Shown in pieces: positions 45,471-59,282 of a stretch of 64,000 bases of DNA. Both the position numbers and the translations under genes were made by a program. The stretch spans positions 15,438,001 to 15,502,000 of the forward strand of contig NC_065876.1 in assembly GCF_933775445.1 (NCBI RefSeq). Direction: 5' to 3'. The notes beneath the pieces were generated by a model that saw only the letters and a program-made list of their open reading frames with translations, ran no database searches and was not told the origin of the DNA. Source of the DNA: Argentina anserina. Its lineage: Eukaryota; Streptophyta; Magnoliopsida; Rosales; Rosaceae. Position 1 is the first letter of the stretch; the number at the start of each line of letters is the position of its first letter.

Positions 45471-46904
45471 GAGAAAAATTATATATATACATACAAATGC
45501 TCCAAGTGGCTTTTAAAATATTTCCACTGCGAGGGGAAAGAGATTAACAATACAAAATTGAAAAGTGCTAGAGGTCTTTGCCCCTCAAATCGAAATATCC
45601 AGAGTATGTTTCCTTGGTTTGTTCACTTGTTGGTAATTACATTCCAGGTTTCGGACATTAGCTATTTTGTACGATTGAACATTAAAAGTTTCTTTGGATT
45701 TTAGTTTTTTTGCGTAGTTGTTTGCTGTCCTGGTTTGGTACCTCTGGATTAGGGGGCTCTTCGGATTTAAACTAAATTGACCGACATGGCCGTATTCTTA
45801 GTATTACTAACTAGATTTGCTCCGTTACCTTTGAATGAAAAGCTACATTCCAATAGTTGTGTTCTTGTGTCATTTAGCCGATATTGTGCGAATTTAGTTG
45901 ATTTCAAAGCATGGAAATAATATGAAAGACGGTTCTAATATGAGTATTTTGATTTTTTTTACCAAAGCTTTAAAAGAAACTGGGTTCTAAGGACTTGCTG
46001 CAGTTCTCATTGATAGGGAATTTGGGATATGGAGTAATATCTTGGCTTTATCTAGCCAGAACGATTTTGTATGCGTTCATCGCGGTTCTTGTCATGCCTT
46101 CCATTGCACGCAGGCATTTCGACGCTGCTCTTACAAATTTGGCTGGGTGTGCTTGCGGATTTCCCAACTACGGTTATTCAACTCAATCTTCACTTGACCT
46201 TAAGCAAATTCGCTAATTTTTTAAGTTGAAGACTCGTTTGAAGGAATAGTATGAAAAGGCAAACAAAAAAAATTCGATTTTCCAGTTGAGAGAAAGTTCT
46301 CCAAGTAACTTGAAATATTTCCGAAGTAAATCAGAACCTGGAAGCAAAGATGCAACCACATAGCAAGCCAACGAATTCTGTATACAATCGCACCATTAAA
46401 TTCAAGGCATGTTTTGTTAATTATAATTGACGTCTCCTGTATATTATTAAAGTTTGTGGACTATCAGCTTGTGCAATACTAGATGCGAGTCTTGGACAAC
46501 CATAAGCAGAGTACTGCCCAAGATTTGACAGAACCATTGTAATCAATCAAATTGAAAAATTGCATGAGACAATGGTGCTGCTAGCTTGGAAATTTAAAAT
46601 TCCATGTTCTTTTTAGCTACAAACTTGTAGGTGAACCTTCATTTCCCTACCATCAGTGTCAATTTCTATCATTTACTAAAACTGAAGAAAAACATGTACA
46701 TATCAACTCACACAAATGCAATATGCCGGGCACTAGGAACCGCAACCCCTCCTTGAAGCTCACCAAAAAATAACAAAGCCGCTTTACACAATAAATTAGG
46801 CACAAAAAAGAACTGATAGGAGGCGCCCTTCATGCTCACAAAACTGAACCCGAAAAGAAAAATGAGCATGCAAGCAAATTAAGCTTAATTGAGCGCACAT
46901 ATCA
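45471..46904. other. Intergenic, VPS41 3' flank
   Basis: No supported gene. A short plus-strand frame at 45995-46216 is hydrophobic and unassigned. The part near 46790-46904 is probably the VPS41 3' untranslated region. Confidence 0.45.
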
Positions 46905-49900
46905 CTAAGCTCCACTTGCAGTAGTACATAAGATACAACGCATGCGAGAGGCACCCTTTTGGGGACCGTCATCGTCATCATCCTCATCATCCTCGTCACT
47001 ATAATCATACTCATAGTTTGAGACTCTCTCCGGGGTTGGGATCCCACTCCCATTAATCCCAGTAGAATAAGTGGAATCCATAAGACAGTTCATGTGATAA
47101 GCATGACAGCAAAAGAAAACAATGACATTCACACTTTGTATAGAAAGCGGATCGAAACAGATGCAACACCTTGCACCACCCTTAGGTTTTGATTTAACTT
47201 CCATACTTCTCACACCAGGTGACTTCTCAAATGTTTGAGGAGCCCTACCATCATTTCTTTTTGCCCGTGCCTCATCTTGTTCATTGCTCAAATAAATCCC
47301 ATGTCTTGCCTCATTGTAGTATTTGACTAGGAGGTTCACGATATCAGCCTATTCCCCAGTTACACAATCAGAATTTTCAGACACTGCTCTATTCAAATAC
47401 AGCAGAACAAATTTACAAGGAAGATTAGGGTACCTTAAGGATATCATTGCACCCATGTCTTAGAGATGTTTCAGTCCTATAATTGGTGACAATTTTCACT
47501 AGCCTATCCCTGAGCCTGCAAAGTAATACAGAAAGTGTTAATGGAAGTTTCTACTCAAAGGATACTTCACATTTGAATTTATCCTACACGACAGTCTGAC
47601 TTTTGTTTATGTCATGGTAGCCTCTTTAGTTTGACCACAGAACTGATGTCAATGCATAAATATATACGTAATTTGTATGTGACCATTTCAATGCACCCAA
47701 TTTCTTATAGGAATCCTCATACACCTAGACATTTAAGACAGAAAAAAAATTGTTGACACAAATAGTGTTGAAATATCAAATAATACTGCTCAAGGACGCA
47801 TACATATGATTATTAAAACTATAATTACTAGGTGGTTTGATTATTCTAGTTTTGTAAGGGTTTGTTTCATGTGGATTTCTTGTCCACTGCTGCCTGTCTT
47901 TCCTTTCAAAAACAGATATTTGCTAGGATGTCTAGAAAACAATGGATTTGCTGGTTCAATGGAGGGGGTATAGGAAAGTAAAATCTAAAAAAAAAAAGAT
48001 AAGTATTTTAATTAACTGACCGAGGAATCTCCAGTCCATTAGGAACCATATTCACAATATATAGAGGATCAAGATTTCCAACTGTGTGCTCCAATAGCAC
48101 ACCGACCTGTCAATAAAAGTTCAGAGTATCTTGATTAGGATTTGTAGATATGTCCACATAGGGACTTTGCCAAAATGTGCACAAACTACAAACAAAAACA
48201 ACTGACTGGCTAATATAATACCATCTCAGGTTTATGAAGACACTGCTGGATCAATTCCTCCCATAGATCATCATCATGTTGCATATTCACAAATTCTACA
48301 GCCTGTATAAAATTACAGTTGCCATCATCATCAACTATGGATAAACAGGCGAGAAATAACTGAAGAAACGCTTAAGGTTTAATGCAGGTTTCCAGTAAGC
48401 AAGAGGTACCTCTTCAATGTCCCCTAGCTTATCAATGATTAAAGCAAGGGCTTGCTTCGCATTTCCCATTCTTCCAAGAATGAAAACTTGCTCCTTTACA
48501 AGATCCCTTCTGGTGCAAATATCATGTGCCTGAGGTTGATTTCTAAAAGTCAATTTATGACAAACATTCAAATTCCATCCTAACTGCTCATTCATGTAAC
48601 TGTTCAAACCTTCTCGAGTGTATAATGTTGGCTACTGCGAAGAAAAGGAAGCAGCATCTTTGAATCATAGTCTGCATAAAGCTCTACCTACCACAGTAAA
48701 ACAGGACAGCATATGTGTTAGATAAAATCTACTCAGTCAAACATGTAGATTAAAGTCCATTGAACAGCACATGTATTACAATAGCCAATCACAAGAACCT
48801 GAGGAAGTAGAAAAAGATTTACATTCAAAGAATCACAATTTTTTTCCAGAGGAAACAAAAATGAAATGGCCAAATGGATTAGTCTTAAGGTTCCCTCTTG
48901 CCCTCTTCTAAAAGGTTTCATAAGGAAATGGATAAAGAACCATCTAAATTTGTTTAGCGACAAGGTAAACAAACTATAATAAGACAAAATCCTGGAACTT
49001 GTTTCTTTTGCTAAAAAGGAAATTTCTGTGAGGAACTGGAAAGTATGTCGTTATGACAGTTAAGTTCCACCGACAAATGATAGGGAAATATTGTTGTGAA
49101 TTGGTCAACAAGTGTGTCAGAGAACCAGAACAAGCACAGCAAACCAAGAGAAACAACCACAAAGTAGAGAACACAAGAACACAGATTTAAGGTGGTTCAG
49201 CAAATAGCTTTGCCTACATCCACCGGACAGAAACACACACTTCCACTATATTAATAATGGGTACACAAGAAAGACTAAGAAAACAAGGACTCTCTTCTCT
49301 TCCTATCTCTCTCCTCTCTGCCCTCTCTCACCCTCTAACCGAGAATGGAACACACTTTGCTCTGTCTCTGCGATGCCTAAACCTAGAGCATAACCTCTCC
49401 TTATATAGCCATAGGGACAAACAAGTTTCCTCACCAAATAGGAATCCTATTCCTAATAGTGGTAGGCTGTAAAGCCTCCTCCTTCTCTGTAATCAACAAG
49501 GATTACATGTAAACCATCATCAATAAGGATTCCCTATCCTTACCGGAACACCATACTCTAAGAAACCATCTTAGGAAAAACACATGGGCTGGGAACCCAA
49601 CAAATATAAGAATTAGGGCAGGAGGCATACTGGATCAAATAAGTGAACAAGACTAAACGCAAAACATGCAGGAGGTTGTATTGAACAAGTCACACCAAAG
49701 AGCTGCAAAGACACTAATCAACTTACTTGCAGAACAATTAAGATACGTCGTACAAAAAATTGGTTACGTCAATAAATCATGTATAGGCTTCACCGAATTA
49801 ACTATGCTACGTCAAGCATACAATTAAAAAAATAAAACAAGTCAAGCCTTATACAATACCTGCATATCATGGAAATCTCTTCCGGCATGAGGGTTTGCTT

Positions 49901-52900
49901 CAAATAGTGAATGCAAATATAAATACAAGTAGTATCTGGAATCGCACTTATCATTCGCATTCAAAAGTTGACTGACAACTTCAGATGGAGTAATCAAGTC
50001 TTTATTTTGAATCAACAAAGGAACAGCTTGCTTGCAATCCAGTATCATCAATGGGACAACCTGCCAAAGCACAGACAACAAACAACCGCATAAAAAATCG
50101 GATTGAGCAAATAAGGCCTAAAGAGAAATAACACACCTTCCAAACCCCCCAAAATAGATTTAAGTCCATTTCAATTGTCAATTTGTCTACTTTAGAATAT
50201 CATTTAATTTACTGATCTTATAACATAAGTAGGATTCTAAATATGAAAGTAATTACAGACACTAGAACAAAAACCATCTCAATATCGAATTACACACACA
50301 TACACACACATATACATATACATATATATAAATATATATATATATAATGTGATTACATCAGTATACCTTTTCCCGAATCGAATCATAAAGATTGTGTTTC
50401 TCAATGAAGGCAAATACATTTGGGTTCATAAGCTGAAGGAAAAATAAAGGAAGTAATCAGATATCAGGGGTATTATCTTGTAAGAAAAACTTAAATGTAA
50501 GGTAAAAACTTCTAATTAAATTGTGGTTTGCAAACAAAGTTGTCAGTGCATCAAGAACACTTACATCAGCATATAGTGAAAAGGCTTTCTCATATAGCCC
50601 ATCAATGACATACAACTCTGCTAGTGCCTGAATATGAGAAAATGTGTTTAATACAATCCTAAATGCCATTTTATCGAGCTATTTCATACAAATGATAACT
50701 TTCTTACCTCTTTAAGAGCATCTGTCATGGAGGATGTGTTGAGCTGTGGTTCTATAGCAGAGATCACCGGTAATGCAGAATAAATCACAGGTGGCCAAGA
50801 TCTGACAGTTGACAAGAGCTCCTTATGAAAAGAGGGATTTGTAGCAATAGCTACAAGAGCAACCTTTGCACATCAAAAAGAAGATAGCATGATCTTCTGG
50901 ATTGTATAATCGATAATGCTACAAATGAAAATTTAGTTATTGACACAAATATATTTCCTCACAAACCTCATATGCAGTATCACGTAATCTTGGGTTTTCT
51001 GTCGGCATATATGGAACTAGTACTGGAAGCTGACGCAAATGAGCAAAGTGGAAAACCCATCTGTAGAATACAGTCTACTATAAGATTTCGCTAAATAGTA
51101 TGACAGACTTGCCAGTTTAATTAAAAGTAGGAGATACAGAACAGACGAAACACCTTTCCCATGCAGAAGCTGATCCTCGCAACAATTTGGGACATAAAGA
51201 TGCCGCTTCGGCATATTTTCTTTCCACAATCAAATGATCAAGGTATCTCGAGCCAACCTACAGGTAGCAAGCAAAAAATTGACCAGAGTTTTTAATTAGA
51301 TATAACAAAGTTACACTCGATATAATAAAATGAAATATAAGGATATCAGGCCAACACAACTACTAGAATACAACCATGTGAATGAAAGTAGATGAATACA
51401 TCAACATGCTTACATAAATTAAGAATGAGAACTACTACATGTTAAGGAATAAGATAGCCACTACCAGGCATAAAAACATAGCAGAGACATCCATATGTTT
51501 TCTATAATCAAATGTGAAAATGAGAAAACCTATCAATTACCTCGTCGATAAGTTCACTTCGTCCCTGGCCAGCTTCAACTGCAGCCAAAGCTTTTTCGTG
51601 TGCACCATGTTGAAGAAGCCAAGCGATGTGATCTTCAGCGTCTCTGAAAATAATATATGCATCCATGTATTCATCAAGTTTGCATGATCCAAATTAACAA
51701 ATACTTAAATTTCATAAATATTCTATTCACTTATGATACTCCCTTTAAACACAAACCTATTAATTCAACTCATCTCAAAACATAAATAAACACAACCCCA
51801 TACAAGATCGCCAATGGATAGTCATCCAACTAAGCTTAGATCATGATAAGTGTCAAGTGTCAACATAAGGAGGAAGATTCCATTATAGATGTTTAGAAGG
51901 AAGATAATTCAGTTCAACTAAAACAGAACTTAGGACTGGAGTTTGCTTGGAAAATTCAAATAGAGATTTTAATTATGGTTTTGCATTGCAAGTTCCTATT
52001 GCATATCAAATGATGGCCGTGTATTATATTCCTCTTCACCTGATGTCCGGGCTCATTTCTTCATAGGGTGTCTTAAATTCCACAATCCCATAACTATAGC
52101 ATGGAAACTCTTCTTTGGAAGGACAAGCATATAAAAAATGCTTTCAGCAGGATGGTCTGATACAGGTGAGCCTGATAGAAGAGAGGGGTCAGCCTAAGCA
52201 GTTCATACTTGTAGCAGTTAGTCTTTCTAAGCACTCTCTATATTGTGTCCATTCCAAGGTTCACACTTGACAAATGAAAGAGGCTGAGCTCCATATTCTG
52301 ATTTAAGGAACTCTCCTGATTTTGGTTAGATAACTGGTGGCGTGATGGTGCTTTTGACTCCTTACTGATTTCTCAATCCCTCACTTCCCTTCAGTCAAGG
52401 AACTCAAGAGGGGCTATAATTGGCACTGAAAAGAATCCAATCTCTTTCAAACAAGTTATATAGGTTTTCGATAGTCATTCTGTTGTTGTTTTTTTAAGCA
52501 GTTTCTTTGTTGAAAACAAAAAGCAAAGTACAAGGATGGCCTTCAGCCAGCTTTGAACCTTAACATCATGTTAACTTCATCCCAATTGTTAATGTTTATC
52601 TAAACCCTTTGGGAAGTTGAATCATAAATTGTATGTTGATTATGAACGAGTTTGAGGCAATTTAGTTAAAACACATACATCGGGAGCATAATATGGCTGC
52701 CAATATCCAAGCCGAGACTAGTACCTTATGCTAACGACATCTGCACTCTCAGATCCTCCTGCTCTAGTTTTAGAAATTCTCCTAGATGATATTATTGGAA
52801 TTCCTAATCAATACCAGCAATGCTGGTTAGTTTTATTTTGCAGTTGTTTTTTAGGGTTGTTGCCCATCTGGGAGAGAAAGAAAAGAAAGCAAGATACAAG

Positions 52901-55900
52901 GAGGCAGACATGGAAGCCGCTTAAATAGCTAAAGAGGGCAGCTAGGGCTAGCACCTCATCTATTAATGCTAAATCAAAGGGCTTATACTAGAGCTTTCCA
53001 GTTTAAATTCGAGTATGAAAGATTATGATTATTAAGATTCTTTGATATATAAGCCATTCTGTGGGAATAACCAGTTTAGGAAGGTACTGACAGAATGTAG
53101 AAAAGACTGAAAAAAAAGTAATAGAAAGCTTTTTTTTTTTTGGGGTACAAAGAAAAAAGAGAAACTAGAATAATACAGTAGAAAGCTTCTTTCCATTACT
53201 ATGTTCAACATTTCAGATCCACGAGCCAAAAGTTCAGGTATACTTTTCACTAGAGAAGTACTTCAGATGCTCATGCATATATTATTATTATTATTATTAT
53301 TATCAAAAAGACAAGCTACAATAAAAGAACAGAACTGACCTGGGTTTTGCTATGACCACATCCTTTGGGGATACAATATAGTAAAGTGGTTCATCACCTT
53401 CAGCCCACTGACCGCCAGCATAGCTGCTACCTAGATTCACATTAAAAGGGTTTCACAACTATATAAATGTAGATTATTCTTCTGTACATAGACATTGAAA
53501 TTTGATGATAAGCATGTAACCTGAGAAAGGAGCATGAGCAAGTGAATAGTCATTTGCCTTGTAATGCTCAAAGCCATGTACAGGTAGGGCATCTGTCGAA
53601 AGTTCATCATTATTCCATGTAACAATGCGTACTTCTGGTCTCTGTGCATTTCCCTGCTACAAATAGATTAAATGAGTTAAAAAGCAATATCAGTTCCGTC
53701 CAATTAGACAAAAAGCAGAAAAATTTGAATTTCTTTTATAGTTAACTAGAAATAGATCCCTTAGTGGGTTAATTATACTTTTTTCGAGGAGCTTGTCTAC
53801 CCCTTAATTGTAGTTGTCTCTCCCATTGGCCACCATATTGATTCCAATTGTCATTACGATTCAGGCTTTATAACTTTCATTGAATATTTTATGGCAAAAT
53901 CCTTTAAAGACTCAAGACTATATTCATACACAAATTAATGTTTAGGACAGATGCACAGTGGGCTTAATGGTAGTCAGTGACCAGAACACTGGCAAGGCGT
54001 TATGGGACAATAGTATAACTTTGAAAATCTTATATAATCAAATTGTCTTGCCAATTATTAGATGTTAGTCAATTACTATGCTAAAAATTTCTACAAGTCT
54101 GTTTTTCTCAACTTTATATTCTAAAAGCATTCTTCATCTATCTGAGCTTCCCCATATCATAATCAACTTGCATAAATAGGTCCATTATCAAAACATAAAT
54201 GCAAAGAAAATTACACAAGCACATTACCATTAAAATTAAGACATTAATGACAAAATGATGCTTTATCCTGAACAATGTATTCGAAAATGTAAAAGCATCT
54301 AATTTTTCCAAAAGTTATAGAAAGCAAATACGAGATATAGAAGGCAACATGGTCATTGCAAAGGAGCAACAAAAAAAACAGGAACCACAAGATGCTTGAA
54401 AAAAAAAAATCAGAGATTAGAAAGACAAAAGTCAGTTCTCTTCAACAATAATCATCACAAATAATTCAGCTGCAACACCTTACCCAAAAAGAAAACTCTA
54501 ATAGCAGTAAGAAGAGAGAAACCCCCCAAAAAATGGTGCAAATTCAAGAATGCAAGGAACAAAGGACATCAACAGCACAGGATGGAGAAAAGTACCTGGC
54601 GTGATGGAACAGAACTACTAAATTCCTTCTCCCCATCTTCTTCACCAGGGATATAAGCTAAAACGACCAGAGTATCACCAAAAGGGGCAATTCCCGAAAT
54701 GAAATAGCTGGTACTAAAGGATGCCACAATATCGACCTGGTTCATAGTGGAAACTGAGACAGGCCTATACGAACCATTGGCTGCTCTAGATTGATTTGTT
54801 TTTATTGATGTAATTTTGATTGATGTTCCCCAAGCAATGACCAACAGAGTGTCATCCTGAAAATTACAAAAAGCAGTGTAAATGCAAGAATCTATTGCCC
54901 TGCGACCAAGACACCATGCGAAGTAAACCAGAGGTCCGACACATTACGAATCACAGAAAGTTCAATTGAAAGAAATTTGAAACATAACTTCCCATCACCA
55001 TGATAGCCAATTAAGAGAAGTCCCTGAAATCAGATATAATTGATGCCCAAATTGAAGCCTAAAAATCTACTCTGTCAATCAATTGGTTCAGCCCTAACCT
55101 TGTAGAATACAAGTTTCTGACTTCTTCCCAGTCAAATGATAATAACACCAAGTACCAAAAGACGCACAAAAGTTTGGCATTGTTCCACTATAAAAAGCTT
55201 TATCCTTTATACTTCAAAACAATAAAATGATCCCCATGAAGAATCTTGCTATCAATCACCCCACCAAATAGATAGAAACACAATCTCGTTGCACCCTTTT
55301 TCTGTAGAAAACATCATTTTATCATAACAAAAGGAAAAAAGAAAAAAAAACAACAGAGAACAAGACCCATCAAGAGCACTAGCTACAGCAGAGACAACCA
55401 ACCCCACCAAAGGCATATACACAAAAGAACTGTGGTTCAGCGAATGCAGAACAGTTGCACTCAAACTAAAAACTTGCAAAAGATGAATTGATGTCGTGAG
55501 TCTGAAGAACTTGTAGCCCACAAAGAAGCCCAGAACCAAATTATCTACACATATATCCTAAAAAATGATTGGGTTCCTCTCCCACATGAACATCTCCATC
55601 ATAATCATGCTACCTCTTTATCCAATTATAGACATCCTCCCCCATAACCCTCAGACTATGATGCACCCTGAAGCCCACCACAGATAAGCACTGCCAGAGG
55701 GTTTTCTATACACCATGTAAATTTATTAGAAGTGCGGTCACACCTACTATCAGCATGATTCACTTTAACTAACCTGCCAAACCAAGTGAGGCAGCAAAAG
55801 CTCAGGACGTGGGCTTCCACGTGGTCTTTCTATAAATGTGATGCGCTGATCATTTGCAGTATCATATACTTTCACGCCTGCATCATTAGCCCAAGCAATG

Positions 55901-57916
55901 AGACTTGATCTCCACTTCACCACATGTATTGGACCCTCACCAGAATGCAAAACCTAGCCATACATATATATTAGTCTTCAGATTCTAAAAGCATACTTGA
56001 AAGTTAACATGATATAGTATAAGTTATGTACAAACCTGATCTTTAAACCCTAGCCATCGTTTTGCATTCAAGTATAAGTGGCCTGCGAGCCCACCAGCTA
56101 CAAATCTTCTAGATGATTTTCTTACATAATCTGGATCCAGAGCAATAGCCTTCATGGGGCGATGATACTCAAACTTCATTTTCTCATCTGTAAAAAGGCT
56201 GTTTATTACAACAGACCCATCATCTGAACAGCTTCCTATATATTCACCGTCTATGTCAAAGCTAAGATCATTCACAGCAGCAGTATGAGCAGAAAATTCC
56301 TTGACCTGTAAATAAGACAATCAGGTAAAGATCCACGTATACCAGAGTAAAACTCTCTCAATTTAACTGTATATTGTCCAGAAACTCCACAGATGACAAC
56401 ATCACTAAAGAGACCAAAAAAAAAACTCAAAATGCTTGATGGATCCCTATTGCAAACACTGGTAGAGGATTTTTATTACTTGATCCTTTTGTAAACTATA
56501 CAAAGTTACAAACATCCAATCATAAGCAAAGTTGATGTGCATATATTACTTGATTTCAGGTTGCAGAAAGAGGACAAGTTTCAAATCCCAATTTTTAAAA
56601 GGGATGCAAGTCACGCAACAGAATTCAAGATATCAAATATATGAACATGGAAAGACATGGGAGCCAAATAATTCGTCTGTTGCTTGAACATTAAAAAATC
56701 CATTTTTCTTTCCTCTTAAAAAAATAGAAACAAACAAGAGTCTTAATAATCACAAAGAATGATACTACTGTATAAAGTGTGTAGTCCACAAGCATAAAGA
56801 AAGAAAACCAGCAGAAACCAAAATTCTACATCTAAACAGAAGCTAAAAGCAACTGTTCTATGCTCAGACTATGGCTGCCATCTGGTAAAGCAAAATATCA
56901 GCAATGTCTGAGCTCTCCAGAGGCTGCAGAGCTGGCAAAATACTACTTCAACGTGCAGACACTTTTATAAACTTCAAATTTTTCAATTTCTTTCAAAAGC
57001 ACCTCCTTGACAGCTAGAACACTACATTCCTAGAGAAATTAGCCTTCTGCCAAAATATTCCACTTCATAGAGCAAGACTCCATGCTACGCCCTCCCAAAT
57101 CAAACTAGCCACCGGATCCAACTCTCCCACAAGAAAATAAGCAACTCCCGGTCCACACAAAACAATATACATAATGGCATCAACTACTCCATTTTCGGTC
57201 CTTTAACCTTATGAGAATCATAAACTTTAAGGAAAATGAGTCGTATGGTCCTCACTTCCCCTACCACTTAAAACGTTTACGATCCATTCCATTCACCTTA
57301 CACCTATGTTGCAGTACTTAGTTCTGAAAATGTCAAACTCAACAACTAGCTAAAGATTTCCAAAGGTTTCGTGCATTATGTGCTGAAGGAAAGAATTAGT
57401 ATGCCTAGAGTTAAATTAATCAAAGTTAAAAACCTACTTCTCTAAGCTAAACATCATTATGAGATTCAATTTAGAAGGATTAACAAGCTAACCCACTAAA
57501 TTACTATATTTCAGTTTTGCTCAAGAAATTCAAAAATTACCAGCAAAATTAACCAGATCCACATCAAAATTCAAACGAATCCAACTTTGAATGCAGCAAC
57601 TCGAATCGAATTAGAATCCAAAGCTGAGTCTCTCACTGACCTGATTGCCGAGGAAATCGAGAATATGAATCGCCCCGCCGTGCGTCCCGAGCGCGATCAT
57701 CCGCTCCGCGACGGCGATACACGAAGCGACGTCGTTCGCTAGAAGCGCCGGAATGCTGCCTCCCATTCGCTGGTACTTGAGCCTCGGCTCCTCCTCTTCC
57801 TCTTCCTCTTCCTCCTCCTCATATTCTTCTTCTACTTCTTCTTCTTCTTCTTCTTCTTCCTCCTCGTCGCGCTCGTCGTCTCCTTCGACGCCGTTGTCCG
57901 GCGGAATCGGAGCCAT
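46905..57916 (-). CDS. VPS41: VPS41, HOPS complex subunit, 19 exons
   Basis: Vacuolar protein sorting 41 is the HOPS subunit that tethers late endosomes to the vacuole. Exons: 57916-57641, 56305-56036, 55953-55774, 54856-54596, 53653-53521, 53430-53340, 51643-51541, 51257-51154, 51060-50967, 50863-50708, 50627-50565, 50432-50367, 50060-49860, 48687-48610, 48529-48410, 48302-48222, 48106-48021, 47515-47434 and 47348-46905. All have GT/AG sites and compatible phases; they sum to 2889 bases, 962 residues (Arabidopsis VPS41 is about 980). Domains: acidic Glu-rich start (residues about 13-43), WD40-like propeller (LGTHGGAIHILDF, FDIDGEYIGSCSDDGSVVIN), central helical region with the clathrin-heavy-chain repeat (SRYYLYLYLHSLFEANPH), and a C-terminal RING-H2 (CCICFDPL, CCHAYHMNC, CILC). 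No lesion was found. A solo LTR sits in the intron between exons 13 and 14; the largest intron (51644-53339) and the first (56306-57640) hold nothing recognised except an ATT run near 53279-53303. Confidence 0.96.
49092..49602 (-). mobile_element. Solo LTR in VPS41 intron 13
   Basis: 511 bp with termini TGTTG...CAACA and a perfect 5-bp target duplication AATAT (49087-49091 and 49603-49607). A TATA-like site (tatataagg, minus strand, near 49400) suggests it points the same way as VPS41. There is no internal region, so the element was removed by LTR-LTR recombination. It lies more than 250 bases from both splice sites. Confidence 0.9.
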
Positions 57917-58570
57917 TGTTATGAAGGTCTTCAGCTTCGTCTCTCAGAGCGGAAAGTGAAGAGAGAATAATTGAGAGCCTCGCTGTGTTTTTATTTCTTT
58001 TTTTCTTTTAAAAAACTAACTAAATGAAGAGACGGTTTGTACGACATAAATAATTCATGTGCAAGACGACAAAATGGGTAGTAACGAAGTAGAGGATGTC
58101 ACATTTCACTTGGTAACTTGGTTACGCTTCCAGCCTTCTAGACACACTGAACAAGTGAACATAGAACTATGATCAATTATTTGGTATTATTACTACATCA
58201 TGTATGGTGTCAAAGTGTCCACAAGAACAAGACTCAAAAAAAAAAATGTGTCCACAAACACCACTATGGATTTTTTTTCTTTTTCTGACAAATTAGCATT
58301 GTGTCATTTCATGAAATTAATTGGTACTAAAAGAATAATTTAACTCAAAAAAATTACAGTATAACTTTTATGAGTGAATAATGTATAGGATCATGATCAT
58401 GAAAAGTTATTACTTTGTCAAGTGCCATAAGACTCTCCTCATAAGTGAGAAATTGTGAGTTCGACTCACAATAGTCACATTATAACATATTAATTCTTGT
58501 ATTTGATAAAAAAAACATTATTACTTTCAAAAGGTTATATATATTACTGTATAAAATCCTATACTGTATA
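57917..58570. other. Intergenic, VPS41 promoter side
   Basis: AT-rich stretch between the VPS41 start codon (57916) and the retroposon target site. The VPS41 leader and promoter should lie here on the minus strand. No convincing TATA box and no open frame. Confidence 0.45.
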
Positions 58571-59282
58571 AGATTTGAATTCTATATATTTCTTCCCATA
58601 CCATCACGGTAACCCCACCACCGTATATTGATCTTAATCTGTCATAGAAAACCCAAATTTCTATTTCAATGTAACTCTAATGATTAAGTCTGTTTCAAGT
58701 AGAAATATAATGTCTAAAATTCATGGTTACTCTAGCACTTATATAATTGTAGAAAAAAAATTCTTATCGTCTTCTCTCCCAAACCCTAGCCGCTAGGGTT
58801 GTTTTTTTAGAGAAGCTCAACAAATCTCAGATCTCCTCTGCAATGGCAAGTCAGATCAATCTTCCTTCCCGTGGTGGTATGTATATCCGTGGGAGTGGCT
58901 CTTCCTCCGTCCGTTCGTCAGGCGGTTCTTGGGCAGTGTGGTTAGGTTGCGGCATCTAACAAGTACTCTTATTTAGTTGGATAAATGGTTGGTCCGAATT
59001 TGGTCGGCATCAAGGGAACGATGCCGACGATCTGGGGTCTTCGTCATGGCCTCGCAATTCACGGCGAGGGGGATCGTCTTTTGTTCCAATTTGACAATAT
59101 GGCGGATCGGGATCAAGTTTTCAATGGGGTCAGTGGTATTATAGTAACACCATGCTTGTTTAGAACAAATATGGTGGTATTACCCTAGTGGAGGAAGTTC
59201 CATTGTTTGAACTAGTTAACTGGGTTGCAATTCATGGTCTCTTGGCCAATCTCCGTTACAATGAGGTGTTATATTGCATCGG

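Noticed and set aside
57753..57959. Plus-strand frame coding a long poly-serine run
   Set aside because: It is the antisense reading of the Glu-rich tract in VPS41 exon 1.
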